64,000 nt of DNA from Chondrinema litorale (GTDB lineage Bacteria > Bacteroidota > Bacteroidia > Cytophagales > Flammeovirgaceae), in contig NZ_CP111043.1 of NCBI RefSeq assembly GCF_026250525.1, forward strand, positions 3,029,001-3,093,000, given 5' to 3'. The notes under the pieces are model-generated. The model was not told the origin of the DNA and ran no database searches. It saw only the letters and a list, made by a program, of their open reading frames with translations. Shown piece after piece: positions 1 to 10,409 of the stretch; position 1 is the first letter of the stretch; every line of letters starts with the position of its first letter. The translations under genes and the position numbers were made by a program.

Positions 1-731
1 ATTCCCTTTCTTCGGAAACCCTTATGCACAGCAATCTGAGAAATGCTGCCGTAATCTGGGTCAAATATGATGATGCCTACTACATCTGACTTGTAATGAG
101 CTTCAATAATAATTTCTTCGTCGAAGTTTCTAATTACAGAAGTAGTTGAGTTTTGCCAAGTCGGAGCAAAATCGAAGAAGGTTTGGTAAAGACTCCATTC
201 CGGAATCCGATTTTCCAATTTTTGTAAATGGATGTTGATTTTAGAATGAGACTTTTGAATAACATTAGCTGCTTTATAGCAAATAAGATCTCTTACTGTA
301 AAGAATCCTAACTGATTATAAACTTTTAATGCTGGAATGTTTTGAGTTATTACTTCTAAAATACATTGCTCAAAACTATCTTGTTTTAATAGATCAAATG
401 CATACTCATATAGACTTCGACTTATCTTGTGTCCTCTATATTCTGGCAAAACCCCTGTTCCGGCATTATAAGCTGTTTTTTTGTTGTTAAACACACCTTC
501 CGATTGAAGAATAAAGGCAATAAGTTCTTCATTATGGTAAGCTGCAACCGACTGAGATAATCTTACTCCAAGTCGATTAAACCTGTTCTTTAAAGCTTTA
601 TGACTTGTGTTAATAGTGGTATGGTAATTTCTAAACGAAAGTTGGAAAGTTCTATGTAACTGATCGAAATGGTTTTCGGGTATGTTAGTGAATTTTATAT
701 TAAGACTATTTGTTAACTTAATTTTATTCAT
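1..731 (-). CDS. Tandem GNAT-family acetyltransferase, partial (C-terminus beyond window)
   Basis: The reading frame starts at ATG 731-729 and is still open at base 1, giving at least 243 residues. Residues 1-155 look like one GNAT fold: the acetyl-CoA loop segment TGVLPEYRGHKIS lies at about 92-104, followed by NIPALKVYNQLGFF (131-144), the usual last strand/helix of GNAT enzymes. A second GNAT core begins near residue 190 and reaches QIAVHKGFRRKG (232-243), a second acetyl-CoA-binding signature, exactly at the window edge. GNAT enzymes move an acetyl group from acetyl-CoA to amines; the substrate cannot be read here. No signal peptide, so cytoplasmic. It is divergent from the purF-like gene at 905. 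Confidence 0.8.
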   Translation of the reverse strand, partial: MNKIKLTNSLNIKFTNIPENHFDQLHRTFQLSFRNYHTTINTSHKALKNRFNRLGVRLSQSVAAYHNEELIAFILQSEGVFNNKKTAYNAGTGVLPEYRGHKISRSLYEYAFDLLKQDSFEQCILEVITQNIPALKVYNQLGFFTVRDLICYKAANVIQKSHSKINIHLQKLENRIPEWSLYQTFFDFAPTWQNSTTSVIRNFDEEIIIEAHYKSDVVGIIIFDPDYGSISQIAVHKGFRRKG

Positions 732-904
732 AAAACGGTGAATTAATTCATATTCAATAGGTTATAAGTTCTTTCTCAATTTAGTAAAAAAAGAATATTT
801 ACAGATTTAAAAAAAGCATGTTTAAAAGTTAGATGTTTTGATTAATACTTCTGTAACTTTGTAACGGAGAATTAATAAAAGACCTCAATTCACTCCCAAA
901 AACT

Positions 905-2797
905 ATGAGCGATATCATCAAACATGAATGTGGCATTGCATTCATCAGACTCAGAAAACCACTTCAATACTACATTGACAAATACAAAACGCCCACTTAT
1001 GCCATAGATAAGTTGTACTTGCTTATGCAAAAACAGCATAACAGAGGACAAGATGGTGCGGGTGTTGTAAACATCAAAATTGATCTAAAGCCAGGTAAGC
1101 AGTTTATTACCAGATACCGTTCTATTGAGCAACAACCAATTATGGACATTTTTGGCAAGATCAACAAGAAGCTTGGCAAAGTATTGAATGAGAATCCTGA
1201 GAAATACTACAGTGCAAAATGGATGAGAAACCATGTGCCTTTTGTAGGAGAGGTTTATATGGGGCATTTGCGCTATGGTACTCATGGCAAAAATAGTATA
1301 GAGTATTGCCACCCGATGATCAGACGTAACAACTGGAAAAGTCGTAACCTGATTACTGCTGGTAACTTTAACATGACCAACGTAGAGGAGCTATTTAATC
1401 ATCTTGTAGAACTTGGGCAAGATCCAATAGAAAAAATAGATACAGTTACTGTACTTGAAAAAATTGGTCACTTCTTAGATGAAGAAGTTCAAAACTTATT
1501 TAGAAAATACAAAGATCTAGGATTCTCTAACAGTGAGATTACAGATAAGATTTCTGAAGAACTAAATATTCAGAACATACTTATTCGTTCGTGCAAAGAT
1601 TTTGATGGTGGTTATGCAATGATGGGCTTAACTGGTTTTGGTGCTGCTTTTATTGCTAGAGACCCTGCGGGTATTAGACCTGCCTACTATTATGCAGATG
1701 ATGAGGTAATAGTAGCTGCATCTGAGAAACCAGCTATCAAAACAACATTTAACTGTGAGTACGATCAAATTCAGGAGATTGAACCGGGTAGTGCACTCAT
1801 TATAAATAAAAATGGAGACTACGAGGAACAGGCGTTCATCAAAAAGCTTCCTAAAAAATCATGTAGTTTCGAACGAATTTATTTTTCTCGTGGCTCAGAT
1901 CCGATGATCTATAAAGAGCGCAAGAAACTAGGTGAGTTGTTGTGCAATCAAGTATTAAACTCACTTAATAATGATTTAGAGCACACAGTTTTCTCATACA
2001 TCCCTAATACTGCAGAAACTTCATTTTTGGGTATGATAGCGGGGTTAGAAAGACACTTGATGAAGGAAAGAATTCAAGCTATTGGGAATGGAACCAATGG
2101 TAGAAATCTTGAAAAAATCCTGTCTTTTAATCTACGAATTGAGAAGTTAGTAATTAAAGATGTGAAGTTGAGAACCTTTATTTCTGAAGATGAAGGTAGA
2201 GATGATTTAGTAGCTCACGTTTATGATACTACTTATGAGATTATTAAAAAGCATGTAGATACGCTGGTAGTTATAGACGATTCAATTGTACGTGGAACTA
2301 CATTGGAGAAAAGTGTAATTAATATGCTCGATAAGCTAGAGCCAAAAAGAATTATTATTGTTTCTTCAGCACCACAAATCCGTTATCCTGACTGTTATGG
2401 TATAGATATGTCTAAGATGTCTAGTTTTGTGGCATTTAGAGCTGTAATTAATCTATTGAATAAAACAGGTAGGTCTAGTTTGATACAAGAGGTTTACGAC
2501 AAGTGTGCGCTTTCATTCAAAAATGGAAGTCAGGATTTGGTAAACCATGTAAAAGAGATTTATGCTCCGTTTACCGATGAAGAGATTTCTGACGAAATTG
2601 CAAACATTGTTAAGCAAGACCACATTAAAGCTGATGTTTCTGTGATTTACCAAAAAGTAGAAAGTCTACATGAGGCTTGTCCAAGCCATATAGGTGACTG
2701 GTACTTTACAGGTAATTACCCTACTCCAGGTGGTAATAAGGTAGTTAATAGAAGCTTTATGAACTTTTTTGAAGGTAATGGTAAACGTGCTTATTAA
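905..2797 (+). CDS. Amidophosphoribosyltransferase-like protein (PurF family, long divergent form)
   Basis: 630 residues. Class II glutamine amidotransferase domain at the N-terminus: an eight-residue propeptide precedes Cys9 (HECGIAF), the expected N-terminal nucleophile after processing. A phosphoribosyltransferase domain follows, with the PRPP-binding motif VIDDSIVRGTT at 456-466. The family makes 5-phosphoribosylamine from PRPP and glutamine, the first step of purine synthesis. It is about 125 residues longer than E. coli PurF, and the glutaminase segment usually reading HNGNLTN is AGNFNMTN here, so the Gly of the oxyanion-hole Asn-Gly pair is replaced by Phe. It may be a purF paralogue rather than the main enzyme. 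A TAACTTTG -7-like box lies at 854-861. Family assignment is sure; exact role less so. Confidence 0.85.
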   Translation: MSDIIKHECGIAFIRLRKPLQYYIDKYKTPTYAIDKLYLLMQKQHNRGQDGAGVVNIKIDLKPGKQFITRYRSIEQQPIMDIFGKINKKLGKVLNENPEKYYSAKWMRNHVPFVGEVYMGHLRYGTHGKNSIEYCHPMIRRNNWKSRNLITAGNFNMTNVEELFNHLVELGQDPIEKIDTVTVLEKIGHFLDEEVQNLFRKYKDLGFSNSEITDKISEELNIQNILIRSCKDFDGGYAMMGLTGFGAAFIARDPAGIRPAYYYADDEVIVAASEKPAIKTTFNCEYDQIQEIEPGSALIINKNGDYEEQAFIKKLPKKSCSFERIYFSRGSDPMIYKERKKLGELLCNQVLNSLNNDLEHTVFSYIPNTAETSFLGMIAGLERHLMKERIQAIGNGTNGRNLEKILSFNLRIEKLVIKDVKLRTFISEDEGRDDLVAHVYDTTYEIIKKHVDTLVVIDDSIVRGTTLEKSVINMLDKLEPKRIIIVSSAPQIRYPDCYGIDMSKMSSFVAFRAVINLLNKTGRSSLIQEVYDKCALSFKNGSQDLVNHVKEIYAPFTDEEISDEIANIVKQDHIKADVSVIYQKVESLHEACPSHIGDWYFTGNYPTPGGNKVVNRSFMNFFEGNGKRAY

Positions 2798-2844
2798 TTA
2801 TTTAAGCACTTTACATTTAGCTTAATGTTGATTGAATAATTTCT

Positions 2845-3420
2845 ATGAATAAAATATATATCTTTTTGTGCTTTTCTTTAATAGCGTTTTCTTGTTCAAC
2901 TGAAAGAAAAGATACTCAAGCAGAATTGGAAAGGCCTCAAAAGGATACAAAAATACAGTTGGTTTCAGATGCGGGTTTTCCTAAAAACTGGATTGGTAAC
3001 TGGAAGGGTGATTTAAAGATTGATAATCTGGAAAAGGATACAGTTATCAACATTCCGATGGAATTAAATATTAGCCCATCAGGAACCAATGGTAAGTGGA
3101 ACTGGCAGTTAGTTTACAATGGTTCTCCGCGAGAATATGAATTAGTTGCTTATGAAACTGCAAAAGGGCATTTTAAAATGGATGAAAAAAATACCATAGT
3201 GCTCGATCAACAATTGTTTGATAATGTTTTTATAAGCAGGTATGATGTTGCCGGAAATCTTTTAATGGTAACAAACAGGTTAATTGGAGACCAAATGTTA
3301 TTCGAAGTGATTTTTAGTAGAAAAGATAGTATTAATACTACTGGTGGAGAAGGTGAGGTGCCCGAAGTAAAGTCATATCCGATAACAGTCTACCAGCAAG
3401 CAGTTCTAGAAAAGAAATAG
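2845..3420 (+). CDS. Putative lipoprotein of unknown function
   Basis: 191 residues. A short hydrophobic signal ends in IAFSC, with Cys17 as the likely lipidated residue, followed by a charged, flexible stretch (STERKDTQAELERPQKD). The rest (about 45-175) alternates short hydrophobic and polar runs like a small beta barrel or beta sandwich, with a GNWKGDLKIDNLEKD segment near 52-66. I do not recognise a named family. It begins 47 bases after the PurF-like gene on the same strand and ends at a strong terminator, so the two may share a transcript, though nothing suggests a purine role. Confidence 0.7.
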   Translation: MNKIYIFLCFSLIAFSCSTERKDTQAELERPQKDTKIQLVSDAGFPKNWIGNWKGDLKIDNLEKDTVINIPMELNISPSGTNGKWNWQLVYNGSPREYELVAYETAKGHFKMDEKNTIVLDQQLFDNVFISRYDVAGNLLMVTNRLIGDQMLFEVIFSRKDSINTTGGEGEVPEVKSYPITVYQQAVLEKK

Positions 3421-3425
3421 CTAAT

Positions 3426-3453
3426 AAAAAAGCCCCAGTCTGGGGCTTTTTTT
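3426..3453. terminator. Bidirectional intrinsic terminator
   Basis: Perfect 12-bp stem AAAAAAGCCCCA / TGGGGCTTTTTT with a 3-base loop (GTC). A-tract and T-tract flank it, so it can end transcription from both the lipoprotein gene (plus) and gpmI (minus), which converge here. Confidence 0.9.
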
Positions 3454-3472
3454 ATGTTTAGACTTAATTGGG

Positions 3473-4999
3473 TCAATCTAATAGTAAACAATCACCAGTC
3501 ATTTCTTCTGGTTTCTCAACACCCATTAACTTAAGAATAGTAGGAGCAAGGTCGCCTAATTTACCATCTTTAAGTTTCCCTTTATATTCCTCATCTACTA
3601 AGATACAAGGCACAAGGTTAAGTGTGTGAGCTGTGTGAGGAGAACCATCAGGATTACGCATAATATCTGAGTTACCGTGGTCTGCAATTACGATGGTGCT
3701 GTAACCATTCTCAAGAGCAACCTCAATTACAGCTTCTGCACAGCTATCTACAGCTTCGCAAGCTTTTACTGCTGCTTCAAAAACACCTGTATGGCCAACC
3801 ATATCAGCATTAGCGAAGTTTAAGCAAATAAAGTCAGGTTCTTTAGATTTTAACTCCGGAATAATTTTATCTCTTATATCTCCTGCACTCATTTCTGGTT
3901 GCAAGTCATAAGTAGCAACTTTAGGAGAAGGGCACATTAAGCGTTTTTCACCTTTAAATTCAGTTTCTCTACCACCAGAAAAGAAGAAAGTAACGTGTGG
4001 GTACTTCTCAGTTTCAGCAATTCTAATTTGCTTTTTATTCGCTGCTTCGAGTACTTCACCAAGTGTTTTTTCTATGTTCTTGTTATCGAATATGATAGAT
4101 ACATTTTTAAAAGTATCATCATATTCAGTCATGGTGATATAGTGTAAATCAAGCGCTTTCATATCTTGTTCTGGGAAGTCTTTTTGTGAAAGTGCTTCTG
4201 TAATTTGTCTACCTCTATCAGTTCTAAAGTTGAAGCAGATAACTACATCACCATCTTGAATTTTTGCTACAGGATCACCTAAATCATCAACACCAACAAG
4301 CGGCTTGATAAATTCATCGGTAGTACCTTCATCATAAGACTCTTTAATACCATCGAGGAAGTTAACCACTTTTTTACCTTCTCCTTTTACCATAGCATCA
4401 TAAGCCAACTTCACTCTTTCCCAACGCTTATCGCGGTCCATGGCAAAGTATCTACCAGTTAAGCTGGCAATTTTACCAGTGGTTTTCTTCATGTGTTCTG
4501 AAAGGTCTTCGATAAAGCCATATCCGCTATCAGGAGCACAATCTCTACCATCAGTAAATGCATGAACATAAACTTCTTCTAAACCAAACTCTGAAGCTGC
4601 AGAAAGTAAGCCCTTTACATGTTCGATATGAGAGTGAACACCTCCATTAGATACAAGACCTATAAAGTGCACTTTTCTAGAATCCTCTTGAGCATATTTG
4701 AAAGCTTTTTGCAAAGTTTCGTTTTTGGCAAGGCTGCCGTCGCTTACTGCAATGTTAATTTTTTCTAGCATTTGGTAAACTACTCTGCCTGCACCAATAT
4801 TCATATGCCCAACTTCAGAGTTACCCATTTGGCCATCAGGAAGCCCTACTGCTTTGCCACAAGCTTCCAGTTTACTATTTGCATATTTTGTATATAGGCT
4901 GTCTACAAAAGGCGTATTCGCCTTATCTACAGCAGAAACTTCTGGGTTTTTGGCAATTCCCCAGCCGTCTAATATCATTAATAAAACTTTCTTATCCAT
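3473..4999 (-). CDS. gpmI: 2,3-bisphosphoglycerate-independent phosphoglycerate mutase
   Basis: 508 residues, normal for the family. It interconverts 3- and 2-phosphoglycerate in glycolysis and gluconeogenesis, using two Mn ions and a phosphoserine intermediate. The metal-binding Asp is in LMILDGWG (Asp11). The catalytic serine is Ser61 in GNSEVGHMNIGAG. FTDGRDCAP near 150, NFRTDRGRQITEA near 258 and VIADHGN near 450 are the other expected active-site segments. Single gene, ending at the bidirectional terminator it shares with the lipoprotein gene. Confidence 0.98.
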   Translation of the reverse strand: MDKKVLLMILDGWGIAKNPEVSAVDKANTPFVDSLYTKYANSKLEACGKAVGLPDGQMGNSEVGHMNIGAGRVVYQMLEKINIAVSDGSLAKNETLQKAFKYAQEDSRKVHFIGLVSNGGVHSHIEHVKGLLSAASEFGLEEVYVHAFTDGRDCAPDSGYGFIEDLSEHMKKTTGKIASLTGRYFAMDRDKRWERVKLAYDAMVKGEGKKVVNFLDGIKESYDEGTTDEFIKPLVGVDDLGDPVAKIQDGDVVICFNFRTDRGRQITEALSQKDFPEQDMKALDLHYITMTEYDDTFKNVSIIFDNKNIEKTLGEVLEAANKKQIRIAETEKYPHVTFFFSGGRETEFKGEKRLMCPSPKVATYDLQPEMSAGDIRDKIIPELKSKEPDFICLNFANADMVGHTGVFEAAVKACEAVDSCAEAVIEVALENGYSTIVIADHGNSDIMRNPDGSPHTAHTLNLVPCILVDEEYKGKLKDGKLGDLAPTILKLMGVEKPEEMTGDCLLLD

Positions 5000-5118
5000 A
5001 CGACAAATTTAAACAGGATAGCCTTTTTTGAAAGCCTTCTATCATTTAATTTACTTGAATTAATTAATTCTTAATCTGAATAAATATAAGAAGGCTTTTA
5101 TATTCAGTATTAAGGTGT

Positions 5119-5811
5119 TTAACGCCCAGTTAAGTGTCTTACCTGATCCCAGTATGGGTCTTGTGGAATTCGAGCTGTAATTTTGATGGGCTCTTTTTTT
5201 ATAGGATGTATAAATTCTTGTTGGTAAGCATGTAAATGAATACTTCCATCTTTGTTCTTATGCTTATATCCGTATTTAATATCACCTTTAATTGGGCAGC
5301 CCATTTTTGCAAGCTGTGCACGTATTTGGTGCGATCTACCAGAGCCAGGGTTTACTTCAAGTAGGTAATCGTTGCCCACTTTACCAATAAGTTTATAAGC
5401 AAGATCAGATATTTTACTGTTTTTCACTTGTCTTTCGTGGGCATGAGTAAAGTTTTTATTAGCATCTTTTACTAACCAGTGTATCAATCTGCCTTCATCT
5501 TGTTCTGGTCGGTTACTTACCAATGCATAATAAGTTTTCTTGGTCTTTTTTTCTTGGAATAACTTAGCCATTCTTTCTAGTCCTTTAGAAGTTCTGGCTA
5601 GTATTACAAGTCCGCTTACCGGTCTATCGATTCTGTGTATAACACCACAAAAAACATTACCCGGTTTTTTATATTTTACCCTAATATATTCTTTTACTTT
5701 TTCTGAAAGTGGCTCGTCACCTGTTTTATCACCTTGCACCAGAATACCACTTGGCTTATTTACTGCTATGATATGGTTGTCTTCATAGACAATATCAAAT
5801 TCTCTCTTCAT
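5119..5811 (-). CDS. RluA-family pseudouridine synthase
   Basis: 230 residues. Converts a specific uridine in rRNA or tRNA to pseudouridine. The hallmark HRIDRPVSG occurs at 59-67, with Asp62 the predicted catalytic nucleophile. Later motifs include LEVNPGSGRSHQIRAQLA (about 151-168) and MGCPIKGDIKYGY. There is no N-terminal S4 RNA-binding domain, so this is the short catalytic-only form, closer to RluA/TruC than to RluC or RluD. The target base cannot be told from sequence. It lies 119 bases downstream of gpmI on the same strand's upstream side, with its own AT-rich leader. Confidence 0.93.
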   Translation of the reverse strand: MKREFDIVYEDNHIIAVNKPSGILVQGDKTGDEPLSEKVKEYIRVKYKKPGNVFCGVIHRIDRPVSGLVILARTSKGLERMAKLFQEKKTKKTYYALVSNRPEQDEGRLIHWLVKDANKNFTHAHERQVKNSKISDLAYKLIGKVGNDYLLEVNPGSGRSHQIRAQLAKMGCPIKGDIKYGYKHKNKDGSIHLHAYQQEFIHPIKKEPIKITARIPQDPYWDQVRHLTGR

Positions 5812-6071
5812 TTCTTTTTTATTAAAAATAAAATTTGCTACAGATTAATAACAAACATGCAAAGCTAGACAAATTTTTGCTGCTAAATAATTTAAAGCGC
5901 CATTGGATTATCTGATTAGTAACATTCATAATAAATAAATTCCGTAGTAAAGGATTTGATATAGAATTCTTCTAATTTTATAACAAAATGTTACTATTTT
6001 TAAAACTGGCTATTTCTGGAATCCACAATTACTATAGAAGATAAATACGACTACTTTTTGAGAAGCATACA

Positions 6072-9000
6072 ATGTTTGGCATTGCAGATAACTATAAACT
6101 AATATTTAGTGCATTATTTTTACATCTTTCAATCACATTATCCGCCCAAGATAATTGTAAAATCCCATCGATTACTGCCACAACTTTAGGCAATGAACAA
6201 TCTTGTGATCCAATAGATTTTGGCTATATATTGGAAGGATACACTGATAATGATGCGAATACTGTTTACGAAATTGATTTTGGAGATGGAACTAACCTCA
6301 TATTAACCCACGATCAACTTGATGCAGATGGGGAACATCTTTTGACACATACATATAGTCAGGTGTCGTGTGCTACTCCTCAGAAAGCATATACATTTAC
6401 TGTAGTTGCAGGAGCTAATTGTACTACATTTCCTAAAACAGTTTCTATTTTCCCGGTAATTACGGGACAACCACCCACACCCGGCTTTGCTACCAATCTT
6501 GAAGAAGGTTGTGTAAACGAACCACTTACATTTTTAAATACTTCTACAGATGGATTCAACTTCCAATGCGAGACTACGGCAGAGTATAATTGGGATTTCG
6601 GAGATGGTACAGTTATTACCACTGAAGAAAAAGATCCGATCGATCACAGTTTCCCTAATGTAGGAGTTTATGAGGTAGTACTTACAGTAGTACAAGAATG
6701 TGGAGTATATGAGCTTACCCAAAGTGTTACTATAAACGGGCCACCTATACCCATTTTTGAAATTGGCAATCTCGGAAATGTGATGACCATCGAAGATTGT
6801 GCGGGAGATGTATTTATTCCATTAAATGCTTGTACAAGACCTATTATTGTTCCGATAAGAAGTATTTCTACCGGTGGTGGACTTACAGAAACTTGGGATA
6901 TAACACCCGCTACTGGCGCAACTTTTTCAAATGGAAACAGAACATCTGATGAAGCAGAAGAGGTAATTACATTTACTGAAGCTGGTACTTACAGATTAAA
7001 CCTTACTACAACAAGTAATTGTGGCTCAGAAAATAGCTGTGTTACCATAATTATTCCTGATATACCAGCAGAAGAAGATATAACTATTGTTGGTCTCGAA
7101 AATATTGCATCCTGTGCACCAGCTACTTTAGATTTTTCTGTGGAAACAGAAGTTTTAGGTGTTGATGCTTATCAATGGCAAATTACTGGAACAAATGGAA
7201 CTGCGAATCCAGCTCCAGCAGCAGATTTTAATACAGCAAATCCAGCTCCTTTTACATTACAGGCTGGCACATACGATATTTCAATAACTGTTAGTAATGA
7301 TTGTGGCGATGCAACAGTAACAGAGAGTATTGAAATTATAAACTTAGCCGATCCAGTAATTAATCCAGCTATTCCAGCAGTTTGTGAAAACGAAACTTTA
7401 GAACTTTCTACCCAACAAGTTGCAGGTGCTACTTATGAATGGTTTTTTAATGGGGAGCTGATTCAAAATGAATCTGGATCTAGTATTACCCGAGGTGAAC
7501 CGGGTTTGTATTCAGTGAGAGTAACACTTGGTAATTGTACTAAAACCTCTGCAGATGCAGAAATGGTAATAAAACCTGCACCAATCGCAGAGATTACTCC
7601 ACAAACAGAAATTGTCTTTTGTGAAGACGAAAACATATCCGCTGTTTTAGAAGCAAATGCAGGAGCGGGTTTAACATATCAATGGCTACTCAATGGTTCT
7701 GAGGTAGCCAATGCAACCAATCAAACTTTAAATGTTTCTGCGGAAGGAGAATATTCAGTATTAGTAAACCAAGACGGATGTGTAGTTGAATCTGAAGTCG
7801 TTGAGGTATCACAAGTGCCTTATCCTGAAGTAAGCTTAAATATTGATAATTCTAATGCAATTGAGATTTGTCCATCAGAACCAATCACATTAACAGCCTC
7901 AGGTGCAGAAGAATATATATGGGAACCCGCAGAAGGTTTAAATACAACGACCGGCGCAACAGTTGTAGCAACACCATTACAATCTACAACTTATACTGTT
8001 AGAGGAATTAATGGAGGTCGATGTGAAGATGTAAAAGAAATTGAAATTATAGTGTTGCCATTACCAGATATTACTCTTCCAGAAGCTGAGGTTTGCGTAG
8101 ATGGTACTCCTTTTCAATTAGACGTAGAAATTAACAGTGCTGGCTCAGGAGTATGGGAAGCATCAGATTTGCCAGCAGGTGCAATATCAGCAGATGGTAT
8201 GTTTAATCCTGCCATTGCAGGAGCCAATGAAGCTGGTCACGAAATAAGTTACAGGTTTACTCAACCTAATGGCTGCCAGCCAGTATTTACACAAATAGTA
8301 GTGGTTCACGAATTACCTCAGCCAGAATTTAACATTCCAGCCAGTGTATGTGTTGGTTCGGGTTTTATTCCTGATGTTTTAAGTGACGATTTGCCAGACA
8401 ATACTTATGAATGGGAAATAGATGGTACTTTTTATTCAAATGAAAGAACACCTGATTTTCTATTTAATACAGAGAGTACACATGAAATCACATTAAGAGT
8501 TACTTCTGGTGATGGTTGCGTAAATGAAGTTTCTCAAACCGTGGATGTACAAGGCGAGGTTTTCAATCCTTCTTTTTCATTGGACATTGCAGCAGATAAC
8601 AACTGTACACCATTAGAGGTTGGGTTTAATAATGATAATGTAGATAACAATGTAACCTATCAATGGGATTTTGGAAATGGGAATTCTAGCAATCAGTCAT
8701 CACCTGCAAATCAAACTTATGAGGCAGGTGCTTTAGGCGATACAATTTACTATGTTACTATGGAGGCGGTTACAGCTTGCGGTACTTTTACCATTACAGA
8801 CTCTGTAGAAGTAAAGGCAAATGTAAATGCGGACTTTGGTGTTCCCGCAGATACGGTTTATTCTAATTTACCAGTAAGTCTTCCAAATCTTTCAACAGGT
8901 ACAGCAGATAGTTATACATGGGATTTTGGTGATGGAACTGACCCTGTTATAGTAAATGATACTACTGCTACCATTCACAATTTTGTGTATTTTGGGGCAA

Positions 9001-10409
9001 CAGATACTACTTATACAGTTACGCTTACAGCTCAAAATGAATGTAATACGTCTACCATTAGTAAAGAGATTACAGTTTATCCGAATGTGTTTTTTGAGGT
9101 AAGTCCAGTGGTGGGCTGTGAGCCATTAACGGTTAACTTTTCTACCAATCTTACAGATGCCTTGGCAATAGTTTGGCTCTGGGGAGATGTGCAGGGAAAT
9201 GGAACTTCAGGCGGAGCCGATCAAACTTACACTTACCAAGAAGCGGGAGTTTATGAACCTAGTTTAATTGTTGCCTACGATTTTGGTCGAACAGATACTT
9301 TCACAACTATTATTAATGTATTACCAACACTCGAAGCTTCATTTGAAGTGGAAGGTGAGCTATGTGTTGGTTCTCCAATTACATTCGTGAATACATCGGA
9401 AGATGCTATAGGGAGTACTTGGGATTTTGGTGATGGAGAAACATTTCAAGGTGTAAATCCTCCAGCAAAAACATACAATCGACCAGGTACATACGAAGTT
9501 AGTTTAACTGTAGTAAATCCCATCAATAATTGTCCGGGAACATATACACAAGAGATTTTTATTCCTGATCTAACAGCCAGTTTTGAAGCCTCAAACAATA
9601 TAATTTGTATAGGTCAGCCTATTACTTTCAATAACACTTCAACAGATGCTAAAAGCTACCGATGGACATTTAATGATGGTACAAATGTATTTAACTCATT
9701 AAGTGCATCACCTGAATGGATATTTGAAACGGAAGGAATTAATACAGTAACACTTGAGGTTTTCAGCGAGCCTAATTTATCTGGTTGCACCGAAGTAATT
9801 GAAGAAACCATAAATGTTGTAGAAGGTCCAGAAATTAGCTTTTCGATTAATAAAGATGCTATTTGTGGTATTTGGTATATCTCTGTAGAGAACGAATCCA
9901 ATTACCCGACAGACCCTTCAAATGGCATGTTATACTGGAATTTTGGGAATGGTAATACCTACGAAGGTTTCGAAGATATTCCTGTTCAGCAATTTATTTA
10001 TAGTGAAGATGAAGGAATAAGTTCCTACGAAATTACCCTCACAGCCGAAACCAAAGATGGTTGCATAGAAACATTAAGCATCCCTTTTGAGATTGAAGAC
10101 TGTTGTAACCCGCTAGTTTATTTACCAGAAGATGGAAGAAAACTGGCTTTTTCTCCATTTAATGGAGGACAAAATGATCTGTTTATGCTCAAGACAGAAT
10201 TCGTCGAAGAATATGATTTGAGGATTTATGACAAATGGGATAGAATGGTTTTTCAGACGCATGATACAGAAGAAGGTTGGGATGGTCGATTTGCGGGTTC
10301 TGCTATGCCTGCCGGAGTTTATAAAGGTGTAGTTTCTTATGGTGGTTGTAGGCTTGGTGACAAAATAGAGCCAGTTGCCAAAGTTTTTTTACTCTACTTG
10401 ATTGACTAG
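6072..10409 (+). CDS. PKD-repeat surface protein with gliding-motility/T9SS C-terminal domain
   Basis: 1445 residues. Signal peptide MFGIADNYKLIFSALFLHLS... with likely cleavage near SAQDN (residue 25). The body is a string of Ig/PKD-like beta domains. WDFGDG-type turns recur near residues 70, 175, 867, 955, 1119, 1200 and 1292, with several Ig-like modules of the form ATYEWFFNG between about 330 and 780. The last 100 residues match the gliding-motility-associated (type B T9SS) C-terminal domain: LRIYDKWDRMVFQ, then GWDGRFAGSAMPAGVYKG. This predicts export by the type IX secretion system and attachment at the cell surface, probably as an adhesin. The next gene encodes a PorP/SprF protein with zero spacing, the usual genetic partner. 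Confidence 0.92.
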   Translation: MFGIADNYKLIFSALFLHLSITLSAQDNCKIPSITATTLGNEQSCDPIDFGYILEGYTDNDANTVYEIDFGDGTNLILTHDQLDADGEHLLTHTYSQVSCATPQKAYTFTVVAGANCTTFPKTVSIFPVITGQPPTPGFATNLEEGCVNEPLTFLNTSTDGFNFQCETTAEYNWDFGDGTVITTEEKDPIDHSFPNVGVYEVVLTVVQECGVYELTQSVTINGPPIPIFEIGNLGNVMTIEDCAGDVFIPLNACTRPIIVPIRSISTGGGLTETWDITPATGATFSNGNRTSDEAEEVITFTEAGTYRLNLTTTSNCGSENSCVTIIIPDIPAEEDITIVGLENIASCAPATLDFSVETEVLGVDAYQWQITGTNGTANPAPAADFNTANPAPFTLQAGTYDISITVSNDCGDATVTESIEIINLADPVINPAIPAVCENETLELSTQQVAGATYEWFFNGELIQNESGSSITRGEPGLYSVRVTLGNCTKTSADAEMVIKPAPIAEITPQTEIVFCEDENISAVLEANAGAGLTYQWLLNGSEVANATNQTLNVSAEGEYSVLVNQDGCVVESEVVEVSQVPYPEVSLNIDNSNAIEICPSEPITLTASGAEEYIWEPAEGLNTTTGATVVATPLQSTTYTVRGINGGRCEDVKEIEIIVLPLPDITLPEAEVCVDGTPFQLDVEINSAGSGVWEASDLPAGAISADGMFNPAIAGANEAGHEISYRFTQPNGCQPVFTQIVVVHELPQPEFNIPASVCVGSGFIPDVLSDDLPDNTYEWEIDGTFYSNERTPDFLFNTESTHEITLRVTSGDGCVNEVSQTVDVQGEVFNPSFSLDIAADNNCTPLEVGFNNDNVDNNVTYQWDFGNGNSSNQSSPANQTYEAGALGDTIYYVTMEAVTACGTFTITDSVEVKANVNADFGVPADTVYSNLPVSLPNLSTGTADSYTWDFGDGTDPVIVNDTTATIHNFVYFGATDTTYTVTLTAQNECNTSTISKEITVYPNVFFEVSPVVGCEPLTVNFSTNLTDALAIVWLWGDVQGNGTSGGADQTYTYQEAGVYEPSLIVAYDFGRTDTFTTIINVLPTLEASFEVEGELCVGSPITFVNTSEDAIGSTWDFGDGETFQGVNPPAKTYNRPGTYEVSLTVVNPINNCPGTYTQEIFIPDLTASFEASNNIICIGQPITFNNTSTDAKSYRWTFNDGTNVFNSLSASPEWIFETEGINTVTLEVFSEPNLSGCTEVIEETINVVEGPEISFSINKDAICGIWYISVENESNYPTDPSNGMLYWNFGNGNTYEGFEDIPVQQFIYSEDEGISSYEITLTAETKDGCIETLSIPFEIEDCCNPLVYLPEDGRKLAFSPFNGGQNDLFMLKTEFVEEYDLRIYDKWDRMVFQTHDTEEGWDGRFAGSAMPAGVYKGVVSYGGCRLGDKIEPVAKVFLLYLID

